DNA of 64,000 bases from Erythrophleum ivorense (lineage: Eukaryota > Streptophyta > Magnoliopsida > Fabales > Fabaceae), in NCBI GenBank assembly GCA_026724425.1, contig JAIUCV010000400.1:620001-684000 (forward strand). The letters run 5' to 3'. Positions 24,627 to 34,840 of this stretch are shown one piece after another. Below the pieces are notes generated by a model. That model did no database searches. It saw only the letters and a program-made list of their open reading frames with translations, and was not told the origin of the DNA. Positions within the stretch are counted from its first letter, which is position 1, and the number at the start of each line of letters is the position of its first letter. The translations under genes were made by a program, and so were the position numbers.

Positions 24627-24836
24627 CTTCGCAGGGGTTGAAGACGCTTCTGTATGTGAGATTTAGGAGATAAAAAGAACGGCTTGGATCACACAAGAAG
24701 AACGGTGGAGATTGGCTGTGATTTGGTTCATAGAACTTAGCAAAACGACGCTGTTTCACAGAACTTAGTAAAACGACGCTGTTTCATCGCTTCGCAGAGG
24801 ATACGCAGCTTCAGGATGCGTAGAGGATCGGGACGC
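24627..24836 (-). repeat. MULE right terminal inverted repeat (210 bp)
   Basis: Inverted copy of 19189-19398, ending gaggatcgggacgc. Two differences from the left copy were found by eye. The right target duplication ttaaaggat (24837-24845) follows at once. Confidence 0.95.
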
Positions 24837-24845
24837 TTAAAGGAT

Positions 24846-26114
24846 CCAATACTAAACGCCGCACCTTTGATTTCAATATTAGAGACAGCTCATTGTAAGA
24901 AATTACGATCTTCCATGGACAAAGAGGAAAGCCATTAGGAGTGGGTAACACAGGCGGAACCCCAACATGCTTCGTATATAAACTTTGAAAAAACATAGTA
25001 GCCAAATAACACATGGTACCTTGGTCATACACCTAATTGCCCATGTTGTCTTTATAGCTTCTATATTATTCTTCCGTCTTCAAACAACAGTAGAAGCATG
25101 GAAGAACCTCGTGTTCCGATCACCTCAGTTGAGCTAATTACATCTTGATTTCTGGTCCCAAACTAATTCTTCTTGAGTCACAATCTTGTCATACTCTTCC
25201 CATTGCTGGGCTTCAACGCGGCGTAAAAATGGGTTATCCATAGCAATGCGTTTTCTCTCTACCCTTCAATTCTCCTTAAGACATTTTTCTTTAATTATAA
25301 GAAATATTTCCAATCTTAAACCTATTCCATTTCTCTGCGTTGACCAAGAACGTCGAGCCGGGATTTATTCCTCCAAGACTCTTTGACAAAGTCATGGAAC
25401 GATTCTTCAAGCATCCAAGCAGCTTGACAGTGAAACAACTTACTTTTTTTCTTAGCCTTGAGGTTTAAGCATGACTCTTATACGACGATGAACAGAGCTA
25501 TGCTTCAAAAGACGAGAGACTTTAGCCTGAGGAAAAAGTAACTGCCAATTTATCCCAGTCAATACATTCCTTTACCTCACCCTTCTCCCATATAAATTTT
25601 GGCCCAGTAAAACCAAGATCTAAAATTTGAGCATCCTGAATGCAATTCGAAAAAATTTGCAATAGATCTCCTCCTCAACTGACAAGTATGCATTAAAATC
25701 ACCTAAAAGTAACCAAGGATCTTCCATGGTACTACCAACAAAAGAAATAAGGTCCCAAAGCTCCCCCCGGTTGTAAGGATTCGGATCTCCATGAACACAA
25801 GAAAGCAAAAATTTCTCGTTAGTTGCCATGATCTTCATGTGACAATGTAAAAGTTGGACATGAGAATTCACATAATCAACCTCCACTAAATCCTCTCTCC
25901 ACAAGATCCAAATTCCACCTGCAAAGCCCGTAGCTTCAACTCTAATCCAGTTAGAGAAACCCAACTTACGAACGACGCGATCCGCCTTAACACCGCTAAT
26001 ACGTGGCTCAACCAGAATCAAGATAGAGACATTGAGGGCACAGATTAGGTCCCTAACCTGTATAGGAAAGGATCTAGAACATGCAGCTCTACAGTTCTAA
26101 CAAATAATATCCAT
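24846..26114 (-). pseudogene. LINE ORF2 5' part: AP endonuclease
   Basis: On the minus strand an ATG at 26114 starts a frame matching the N-terminus of plant L1 endonucleases. The family tryptophan before NCRAA (usually WNCRGA) is replaced by a stop. The frame 26021-25620 reads ILVEPRISGVKADRVVRKLG, GFAGGIWILW and then the catalytic-region LLGDFNAYL. The piece 25032-24846 corresponds to the linker before the reverse transcriptase (ATMFFQSLYT). The MULE interrupts it at 24846. Confidence 0.85.
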
Positions 26115-26220
26115 AAACACGGTACAAATATATAAGAGGAAGACAAGGGTCTCCAACAAACAGGATGGTGTGCTACATACTCAACTGGGAAATCGGGCGT
26201 TCGAATCGGCAGGGAAAGAG

Positions 26221-26232
26221 AAGAGGATAAGT
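26221..26232. repeat. Target-site duplication of the L1-type LINE (right copy)
   Basis: aagaggataagt, identical to 11754-11765, 14.4 kb away across the nested insertions. It marks the truncated 5' end of the LINE. Confidence 0.85.
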
Positions 26233-27102
26233 TTTCAATAAAACATAATCCCCTCGGACTCCAGAATTTAAAGGATTATAACTTGAAAATTCAACGGCGC
26301 CATCAACCCCTTCAGCCTCACTATATAACTTAGTTTTGGTAACACAGTATTAATATCATTACACTGGAAAGCAAACGCTCATGTCAAATATCTCTCATTG
26401 AAGTGAAAAGCAGGAGATATTTGCAATTTTATCCTCTCTGGAAAGAGGCATGCGGATTAGATTACGTCCTTTAAATTTTTTTGGAAAAATTATATTTAAT
26501 GATTTGCAAAAATTTATAATAAAAAAATTTTAAAAGTTGAAATTACTCCCAATTTAAAAAATTTATTACTAGATTTTTAAAATATTATAATTTAAATAAT
26601 TTTCTTAAAATTTGATGATAATTTTTTTTAGATCTTAACAGTAAATGATAATAATTTTGTTTTATGAGATAATTATAATTTTTAAGAATTTTTATTATAA
26701 ATTTTATAAAATTTAAGCCTAAATATAATTTGTTTATTTTTCAAATTAAAAAAAAAAAAGAGCAAAATGGGATTCGCTCGTGCGCTTTCTCCGCAGGCCG
26801 ATTTGGTTTCAAATAAAGATGGGTCTTTTACCAAAAAACAAACGAGAAGGAGTCAGGGCCGCGTACGAAAGCAAAACGAACAGCCGACACTAACTGAAAG
26901 TCCGATCTAAAACAAAATCAAACCGGCTGTTTTATACGTACGCGTCCCTCCCTCCGAGTCTCAGGCCAGAGCATCATTTAGCGCTCACTCTTTCCCAAAC
27001 CCTATAGATACTCTATGTCCCGGGTTCGCTGATCTACCCCCGGATCTGTGTGTTCTGCTATCTGCGTCGACAATCGATCTGATTTTGCTCCATCTGATCT
27101 CT
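26233..27102 (+). promoter_or_regulatory. Upstream region and 5'UTR exon of the proton-pump-interactor-like gene
   Basis: 26460-26760 is almost pure A/T. From 26760 the base composition becomes balanced and CT-rich, as expected for a promoter and leader (ctccctccgagtctcagg near 26950). A TATA-like ttttatac lies near 26930. A leader exon probably ends at 27102, where ctct is followed by the donor gtaagt. Confidence 0.5.
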
Positions 27103-27272
27103 GTAAGTAAATCTGATTTCCCATTGTTGTTCCTTTCTGTGCTGCTGTGTTTGTATTTGATTAATCGATGTAATGCTTACGTGCGATTTGATCCCGTGGT
27201 TTTGCTAACTCTATTCGAATTTCTAATACATCTTCACCATGTGATCCGCTTGGATTCTTTGAAATCTTCTAG
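27103..27272 (+). other. 5'UTR intron of the proton-pump-interactor-like gene
   Basis: It starts at donor gtaagt (27103) and ends at acceptor tcttctag (27272), eight bases before the first ATG of a triple-ATG start. The open frame that runs through it from 27085 is hydrophobic and unlike the acidic protein that follows, so it is treated as untranslated. Leader introns are common in plant housekeeping genes. Confidence 0.7.
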
Positions 27273-27279
27273 AACCACA

Positions 27280-30200
27280 ATGATGATGGAGGAGAATGTG
27301 CATGGTGAAGTCTCCGATATTTTCGGCGACCGTCAGGAGGTTGAGGACAAGTGTGACGTGGAGAATGGTGATGATCAGCCCAAAATCGGTTCCTTCTGCG
27401 ATGCTGATTCTCATGTGACGGAGAAGGAAGGGGTGCTGCTTGATAATGGCAATGGTAAGAACGACGCTGACGGCTCCTTCGTCTTTGTCAGTGGAAGTGA
27501 AGCGGTTGCTGCTGACGTTGATCCCGCTGAATCGGATCTTAATGTCGGTGACTCCTATAAGAAGAGCAACGGTGGGGAAAGCTTTCCTTGCTTCTCAGTT
27601 GACAGCAATGGTAACTGTGCTGCTTCGGAGGGTATCCAGGATGAACTTAGTTCTGGGACATCGGGTGAAAATAATTATCCACCTAAGCATGATAAATTCG
27701 ATGGGCAGCGGTTCGATATTAAGCTCGAGGTAGATGAGCTAATTGATGGACAGCCTCTTCCTGAATCTCAAGGGATGCTTTCAGAGGCCGCTGAATCTGA
27801 ATGCGAAAGGCAACAGATCCTAAACGCGGCAAAAGATTGCACAGATGGTTCTGTGGTGTCTGCCAGGTTATTCGAAGAAACTCGAGAAATAAAAATTAAT
27901 AGTGCGATGTCTCCCGAATTCGATCATCATGTTGATGGGGAGAATGTTGGGCGGGAAAGTGAATCAGTCTCTGATAAAGAAAGCCAAGAATTAGAAGATG
28001 TAGTTGTAGCTGTTGAGGAGAAGGAACTGACTGAGTCTGAATCTGTTCCAGATTTAAGAGGAAGTCAGGAACTTATTAATTTAGCCAGGGCTGATGCTCA
28101 ATACAATTTGGCGAGCAAGAAGAACTTGAGTGAATATGTTGATGAGATTGTTATTGAAGGTAAACCAGTGAGTGGACTGGAGAGGCTGGAGGAGGACTCA
28201 GAACAGGATTTGACAACAGATTCATGCTTAGTGGCTGATATGAAGATAGGTGCTGTCATTATTAGTGGGACTGGCTCAAATGAAAACAGGGATGGCTCAA
28301 TTACTGGTTACCATCAAGATAGAATTTCAACAACTGTTGATTCCAATCAAACTGCCGGTGAACTTAATATTCCATTTGAAATTATTGAAAGTGATATAGG
28401 ACGTGCTGATTCCAATCAGGATACCTCTCTGCAGAATGGATCAATCGAAAGCGTAAAATCCTCACCTGTTCCCGTATCTGGTGAAAATGCATCAATTGAA
28501 AGTAATCAATGTCATCCTCGTGAGGATAAGATCGAAGGTTCTAATAGTTCTCCTGCGTGTACAGAGACTGAATGTGGAAAATTGGGAACCAAAAGATGTG
28601 AAATTACAGATTCTTTTCTTTTTTATGACACAGAACCCAAAATTGAACCTGACAATGGTCTGTTACTAGATAAGCCTACTTTCCCCTCTGATGATGCAAC
28701 TACAAATGCTGATACCAGTTCCATTAATAACAATGCTTCTGGTGGCAATTTTGATAATGATGCTGCAACAGATGTGGAGTCACATGCAAATAGTTTAACT
28801 GAAAACGGAAGTAACTTGCACAATTGTTCTGTTAAGGATGTCAAATTAGTTCCTGAAGCACAAAATTTTTCAGCCTTAAGCAGTACAGATACATCTGGAG
28901 ATGGCAATGTCATACCTAACATGAATGGTGATGCTGTGGATAGTGAAGGTGCACCTTCTGTTGACATCTCTGTTGAAAAGGAAGAGGATCAGTACTTAAG
29001 TTTTGATGGTCATGGTACTCAAGAGGTCAGGGTCACTAGTGAAGACTCAAGACCTACCCAAGAAGGTTCTACTGCTGTTTTGGATGGGCAGAATATGGGT
29101 GCAGAGGTGGGGAAAAAGCCGTTTTACTTCTTGATCAGGCTTCCAAGATATGATGATGATGGAAATATGAAAGAACAGATAAAACAAGCTCAGTTCCAAG
29201 TAGATGACAAGACTAAAAAACGAGATGCAATTCGAGCTGAAATTCAGATCCAAAAGGTGAGGATTTTGTACAGCATACTCTACTCTTATTTTGATGGCCA
29301 AACAAACAAATAGAATTTTGAGGCCAACAATATTTCATGTCACATGATTGTTTGAATGATAATATGATCAGGCCACTTGTAAGGAATGCAGCCTAGATGT
29401 TGAGGCTGCAATTTCAGCGGAGAGATCTGCTCGGGACTTGCTCAAGTCCAGACGCCAGGAAATAGATTCTATTCAATCCATAATTAACAGATTGAACGAT
29501 GCAATATCTGTTGAGGATATAGATGGCAGGGTATGCATTCATTTTTCTGCTGGAGATATTTAGAAGAATGTGTTACTTTTATCCATTTTCATGCGCTTAC
29601 TTTTTAAACATATGAAATGTAAGCAGATAAGAAACATGGAACACATGATCGAGCATGAAACTCTGCCTCTAAAGGAGGAAAAGCATTTGCTACGTCTAAT
29701 CAAACAATTGAAGCAACATCGGGAGGAGTTGTCTTCAAATATGGGAAAGCAGGATCTGTTGCAGCAGTCTGTAGACCACAAAGACAGTATTGAAGAGCAC
29801 TTTAAGGTACTATAGTCATGTTTCTCTTTGAATATTTTTTGAATTAATCACCAACACATAATCATTTGATTTTTATGGTTAATTTGGCTGATATTTCAGT
29901 CCTGAAGATGACTTTAATTTAATCTGCTATCTATTTGCCATGCATCCGTATTTTTAGGGTATGCTTAGATCTTTGACATATTTTTCTTAGACATGTTTTT
30001 TTAATATCTTCTTATGTATACCTTCCAGCGTTTACAGCTTTTGAGGAAGGAACTAGAATCACTTAGACAAAATGTTATGAAGGTGGAAGCTGTAACTAAA
30101 GCTGCAAAGAAGAAATATCATGACAAATACAGTAAACTGAGTGAATTGCTTGCTCAGTTCAAAGCTGCAGATGATATCCGTCAAGAGGCATATGCAAAGT

Positions 30201-32353
30201 TACAGACTTTGAGAAAACAGTTGTATGAGAAGGTATGCTTTTTCTTTCTTGACATTTGTAATAGACACCATCTGGTAATTCAAGGTTTTAACATATGTTC
30301 TGGTACTAGGATTTACCTGTGGGTTATATATAACTAGAACCTCCCTTTCTTTATTTGTTGTTTGCCTCCTGTACATTTAAAGTGCATTTAGTCATTTGTA
30401 TTTGTTGGTCTTGCTGATGAAAGTCCACAGTGTAGTTGATCTTTGTTAGGCTTTTGGCCTTTACAAGTAAGGATGCTGCGGTAAGATATTTGTACCTTTG
30501 ATGTAAGGACACAAATTGGAGTATTTTATCCAATAGAATACATTCTAAGCACATGGGATTCAACTATTTGTATATTCTTTTTATTAGCTACTAAACGTAT
30601 TGATTCAAAAGTTTCAGTGTGTTTCAATGTCTTGTGTTGGTATCTAATCTGAAACATTTGACAACATCCTAAGAAGGTTATACATCCTGCATCGATTGCT
30701 GTGAGTTTCCAACATGGAGACATATCTTACATAGGTACAGCACCAAAAGCTGCAGTCTGGCTTTGAAATTTGAACTTAAATTGTATCCAAAATTAGCATA
30801 CCGATCCTGTTCACTACTTAAAGGCAACTCATTACACTGAATCTATTGTCTGGACTCTGGACACCAATATTGGTTGCAAACATAGCTCTATTATCAGCTC
30901 AACTTCTTTTTTTTTTGGTACTGAGATATTATTGGCTCAATTTAGTTGTTGTGTAGCATGAAGAATTTTTAGTGTGCTTGATCTTGATTCATTTCTCTTC
31001 TTTAAGCAAAACTTATTGACAAAACATCTTGAAAAAGTTATACATGCCTAATGACTGACACTGACCTTCATTTGTTCACTATTGTGCAGAACAAGAATTT
31101 TTGGGATTACAAGAGTGCTGTGAATAAAGCCAACGAACTTGCAGCGGAAGGAAAAAAAGAGGAGCTGCAATGCTTTTGTGTTAATCAGGTAATGTTTTTA
31201 CACTTAGAACAAGTAGAGAGATTGTTTTTTCTTTCTCACGCTTTATCAGGCAAATGAACTTGGATTCAGCACTTAACAATAAGCAATTTAGGTTGAGAGC
31301 ATAATGCAATTATGGAACAAAGATGACGAGTTCAGGAGGGAGTATGTAAGGTGCAACACCAGGAATACACTGAGGAGGCTTAGAACACTGGATGGTCGTT
31401 CACTTGGTCCTGATGAGGAGCCTCCTGTAATTTCAAATGTCGGTAACGAAAGAGCTTCCAAAATTAATTCTTTGTCCTTGCAATCAACTCTAGAACAAGA
31501 AACGAAAGCAGGGTCAGCAGAAACTGTTAATTTAGAGGTTAAACCTGTTTCAAAGGTCTTGGTACAAAGAAGCCTGCCAACTAAAACAAAGAAGCCTGCA
31601 AAGCCTGCTCTGTTGGAGAAGTCCTTGTTTGTGGTTTCTAGCTGGGATGAGGTACAAGATGTGAGGGAAGAACCAATGAGAACGAAGGAGGAAGAGGAGC
31701 TGATCTCAAAGGCTGAAGAAGTAAGAAAGGAAGAGGAAGCAGCAAAGTTGAAGGAGAAACGGAGGCTAGAGGAGATGGCCAAAGCTAAGGAGGCAATGCT
31801 GAGGAAAAAGCGTAATGCAGATAAGGCCCAACAAAGAGCTGCCTTAAGAGCACAAAAAGAAGCTGAGCAGAAAGAGAAGGTAGTAATATGCCTATGTACT
31901 CCATAACTTCGATTGGCATTCCCTCAAAAGAATATATGACTTTGATATTTGATATTTTTCTTTTATTATCCAGCGATACAACTGACACATTATCTTGTGC
32001 AGGAAAGGGAGAAGAGGGCAAGGAAAAAGGAAAGAAGGAAGGTGGCTACGATAGAAACTGTTGACAATACGGGAGGAGAATCTGTTCCTAGTTCAGAAGG
32101 TCTAACCAGAATTGCGGAAGATTCTGATCATAGTGAGAAATCGGTTGAGGTAACAAAAAGGCTGCAGAAAGCATCTCAGTTCACGAAGCCGACCAAGGCG
32201 AAATCTATACCACCGCCTCCTCGCAACCGGGGAAAGAGAAGAATGCAATCATATATGTGGGTTCTAATTGCAATTCTGGTTGTTGTTTCCCTGTTCTTTT
32301 TGGGGAATAGCAGCTTCTTTTTGAGGTCTGGGCTGCAGGACTTTGGTTTCTGA
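27280..32353 (+). CDS. Proton pump-interactor (PPI)-like coiled-coil protein with long acidic N-terminus
   Basis: Coding exons 27280-29256, 29372-29530, 29627-29806, 30029-30232, 31090-31188, 31292-31879 and 32003-32353 all join in phase 0 to 1185 residues. Residues 1-605 are acidic, Ser/Asp/Glu-rich and low in recognisable structure. From about 612 the PPI signature begins (KPFYFLIRLPRYDDDGN), followed by long coiled coils to about 880 and the conserved LDGRSLGPDEEPP near 908. A Lys/Glu-rich coiled coil spans about 985-1085. A basic stretch then precedes a single C-terminal membrane anchor (MWVLIAILVVVSLFFLG, about 1153-1170). Arabidopsis PPI1 binds the regulatory end of the plasma-membrane H+-ATPase and stimulates it; this protein is about twice as long, like the large PPI relative I recall as At1g20970. 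ATPase regulation is therefore inferred from family only. No frame breaks seen. Confidence 0.9.
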
Positions 32354-32968
32354 ATACGCTACAAGGTAAATCTTCTTAGGTGTTTGATTGGGAGTGTTAC
32401 CCTTATATTTACTGTAGACATACGTATAGAAGTAATTCTTTTGTGCCTTCCCCATTTTTTTCTGCTAAATTTGTTGTTTAGCTATGATATTTCATTTAAA
32501 CCAAGCAGTGCATCTGTTATCTTATTATGATAATAATTTATTGTTGATTTTCATCTATCCAAACACATTTTTAGTGAAGGAAATAGCCACCTAGCGTATC
32601 TATTACCTATACAACTCTTCTCACATTATCGTTTGAATATCATAAAATGCAGAAGTTAGTTCCGTGCTTAATTGTCATAGTCATCCCTGCAACTGTGGCT
32701 CAATCGAGTGCAAGCTCTCCTGATGTCTTGTTTTTCGGTCGAATGCGGATGCTATTATGAATGTAACATATTATTAAGAAAAAAGAAACTTAAAAGGGAC
32801 TAATCCTGGGTAGGGAAGGTTAAAATATTCATACTGGATGAATATTCGTAAAATTTATTCGTTGTAGCCCAGGTATGAGGAGAAAAATGAATCTGTATCC
32901 AGGTATGAGAATTTTATCAAGAATTTTTAAGGTCCAAAACGGGAAGATAGTAACCACCTCGCCCTAAA

Positions 32969-33008
<40 letters not shown>

Positions 33009-34124
33009 GAAAATTAACAAATAAATTTTTTGAGACATGATTGTTGGGACAATTTATGTATTAATTATTATGTTTAAAATATGTCCTTGTTGAGAGTTGA
33101 GACCAAACAATTTCAACCCAAGTTGATTGTGTGTTTGGTCAATATTAATAGTTGTGATTTTTTTTTTTTTGTGATTTTAAATTTCAAGCAAATAAGTATC
33201 AACTTGAAAAAAAATTGCTCATTTTAGATTTTCTTTAATAAATGGATCTAGGTCTAAAGATTTATGAGAAAGGGAATAAACATAATATATGTTAAAGTAC
33301 ATACAAGTCTGAAGATAGAAAAAAAAACCTTTTTTTCAATTTTGAGAATAGGACTATAATATCTTACTGATAACTATCATAATCATTATTATGCTTGGGC
33401 CTTGTGGTGGCATTTACGTTACACAGGGCAAACAATATGAGTGTTCTCTCTATAAATTGCATATTGTATAGGTAGAAAAAGAAAGAAAAATAAAGATGTA
33501 AGTTTCATTCAAGTAAGATCTATTCTCTCTTTCTCTCCTTAATTGCATAGTATACGCTACAAAAGAGGATTTGTGTCCAGTGGATGACATACACAACAAC
33601 ATCAACAATGTAGTTTTTGGTCACAGTGGTGTCTATACCAATGACTTGAAAAAGATATCAAATAAAGAAGCTCAATTGAAAAAAAAAACCTAAATACAGT
33701 TTTAATTCCTCTAATTTTATAAAAGTTTTTAATTTAATTTTTTAAATTGAAAAATAGGCCATATTGTCCGTATTTCTATTTTTAAAATAATCTAATTTTG
33801 TCCTTCTATCTTATAATTTATCCAAATTTTAATGTTAAATTTAGTAATATATTGATTTGGATGTAAAATTAAAGTGAATTAATGGTATCAAATAAATAAA
33901 TAAATAATGTTTAGATTAATAAAGTGTTAAATTTGATATTAAAATTTGCATAAATTATAAGATAAGCGGGAAAATTGGATTTGTTTAAATAATGTTTATT
34001 TTTAAATTACATAAGAATCAAATTAAAAATTTTATTAAATTAAAGAGCTTTAAACTATATTCAAATAAAAAAATGAAAAGATTTGCGAGGACCTTATTTT
34101 CTATCCATTCTTGTCCTTGGCATG
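32354..34124. other. 3' flank of the PPI-like gene and AT-rich DNA
   Basis: The 3'UTR probably occupies the first few hundred bases (T-rich, with an ataataattta stretch near 32530). No further gene is visible up to 34124. A long (TA)n run lies at 32972-33005 and a T-run at 33159. Confidence 0.5.
32972..33005. repeat. (TA)n microsatellite, about 17 units
   Basis: Uninterrupted dinucleotide run seen directly. Shorter TA runs also occur at about 34295-34325, 38149-38171 and 38493-38525. Confidence 0.95.
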
Positions 34125-34840
34125 CAGGGGTGGGCAAACTTGTCTCGACCCGATACATAATCTGACCAGGACGGGTCGGGAATTTAAAAAAAAAAAATTG
34201 AAACAAGGTCGGGTCAGGATAATACTTTGGGTCGGGACGGGTTTCGAGATAACTTCTTGGGACTATCGGGCCCAGCCTGACCCGGCCCGAGGTCTATATA
34301 TATATATATATTTATTTATATATAAAAAGATATGGACTAAATTGAAAAGAATTCATTTTTTAGGTCTTTTTATAATTTTAACCAAAATTTTTAAACATAT
34401 TTTATAAATTATAAATAACTAGAGGGGTCAAAATTTATGTTAGAACTTTCTTAAATATAATTATCACATTCATGTAAGAAAAATAAAATTAAAAAATGTA
34501 TATTTCTTCAAGTTTTAATTACTATATTTGTATTTTTTTTATTTTCTCCATTAAATTCATGTTTTTTCATGTGTATTGTATAAATTTTAAAAAAATATAT
34601 TAAAAACATAGTTATATGCCTAAAATAATTAGGTAAATATAAAAATATAAATTTTTAAAATTAAAAATTTTTTCTTAAAAAATTAAAAAAAAATGGCCCG
34701 TGGCCCGATCCTGGCCCAATTATAATTAGGCTAGATTCGGGCTGGGCCAGGCCAGAGACAAAAAAATCGTCCCGAAGTTGAAATCGGGCCGAGACTCAAG
34801 TTGAAGTAAATCCTGACCCATCTCGGCCCATGCCCACATG
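34125..34840. mobile_element. Non-autonomous hAT-like element, about 0.7 kb
   Basis: The left end caggggtgggcaaac has the classic plant hAT form, and the right end ggcccatgcccacatg is a diverged inverted version. Both ends carry G/C-rich subterminal repeats of cgggtcggg or cggcccg in an otherwise AT-rich interior with no coding capacity. These match in style the ends of the larger hAT element at 38220-44048. A clear 8-bp target duplication could not be read, so the exact ends may be off by a few bases. Confidence 0.65.

Larger units (their letters stand above)
19189..24836 (+). mobile_element. Mutator-like element (MULE), full length 5648 bp, with captured gene fragment
   Basis: It has 210-bp terminal inverted repeats differing at only two positions by hand alignment, a perfect 9-bp target duplication, and an apparently intact FAR1-type MULE transposase gene in the left half. 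The right half (about 22936-24626) carries a decayed antisense fragment of MSH6, a host mismatch-repair gene, which makes this an autonomous-looking MULE that also transduplicated host sequence. It is inserted in the minus-strand LINE between its endonuclease and reverse transcriptase. Near-identical ends and an unbroken transposase suggest a fairly recent arrival, later than the copia element with 6% LTR divergence. Confidence 0.95.
11766..26220 (-). mobile_element. 5'-truncated L1-type LINE split by two later insertions
   Basis: Read from right to left on the minus strand, pieces of one plant L1 ORF2 occur in the correct order: AP endonuclease (26114-25620), linker (25032-24846), reverse transcriptase (19179-18000), zinc-binding RVT domain (12861-12496) and a C-terminal RNase H-like segment (12097-11837). 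Removing the copia element with its 5-bp duplication and the Mutator-like element with its 9-bp duplication leaves about 4.1 kb. That is shorter than a full L1 because ORF1 is missing: only about 100 bp precede the ORF2 start. The A-rich end is at 11768. Many stops and frameshifts show that it is long dead. Confidence 0.85.

Noticed and set aside
24499..24759. 86-codon minus-strand frame (and its twin at 19266-19457)
   Set aside because: These are chance frames through the two terminal inverted repeats, which is why their start is nearly the same peptide.
27085..27279. Upstream extension of the PPI-like frame by 65 residues
   Set aside because: It is hydrophobic and unlike the acidic protein, and it crosses a donor (gtaagt) and an acceptor (tcttctag) that fit a 5'UTR intron. 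The triple ATG at 27280 is the better start.
31288..31782. Ser-rich 164-codon frame on the minus strand
   Set aside because: It is the antisense shadow of the Glu/Lys-rich coiled coil of the PPI-like exon 7.
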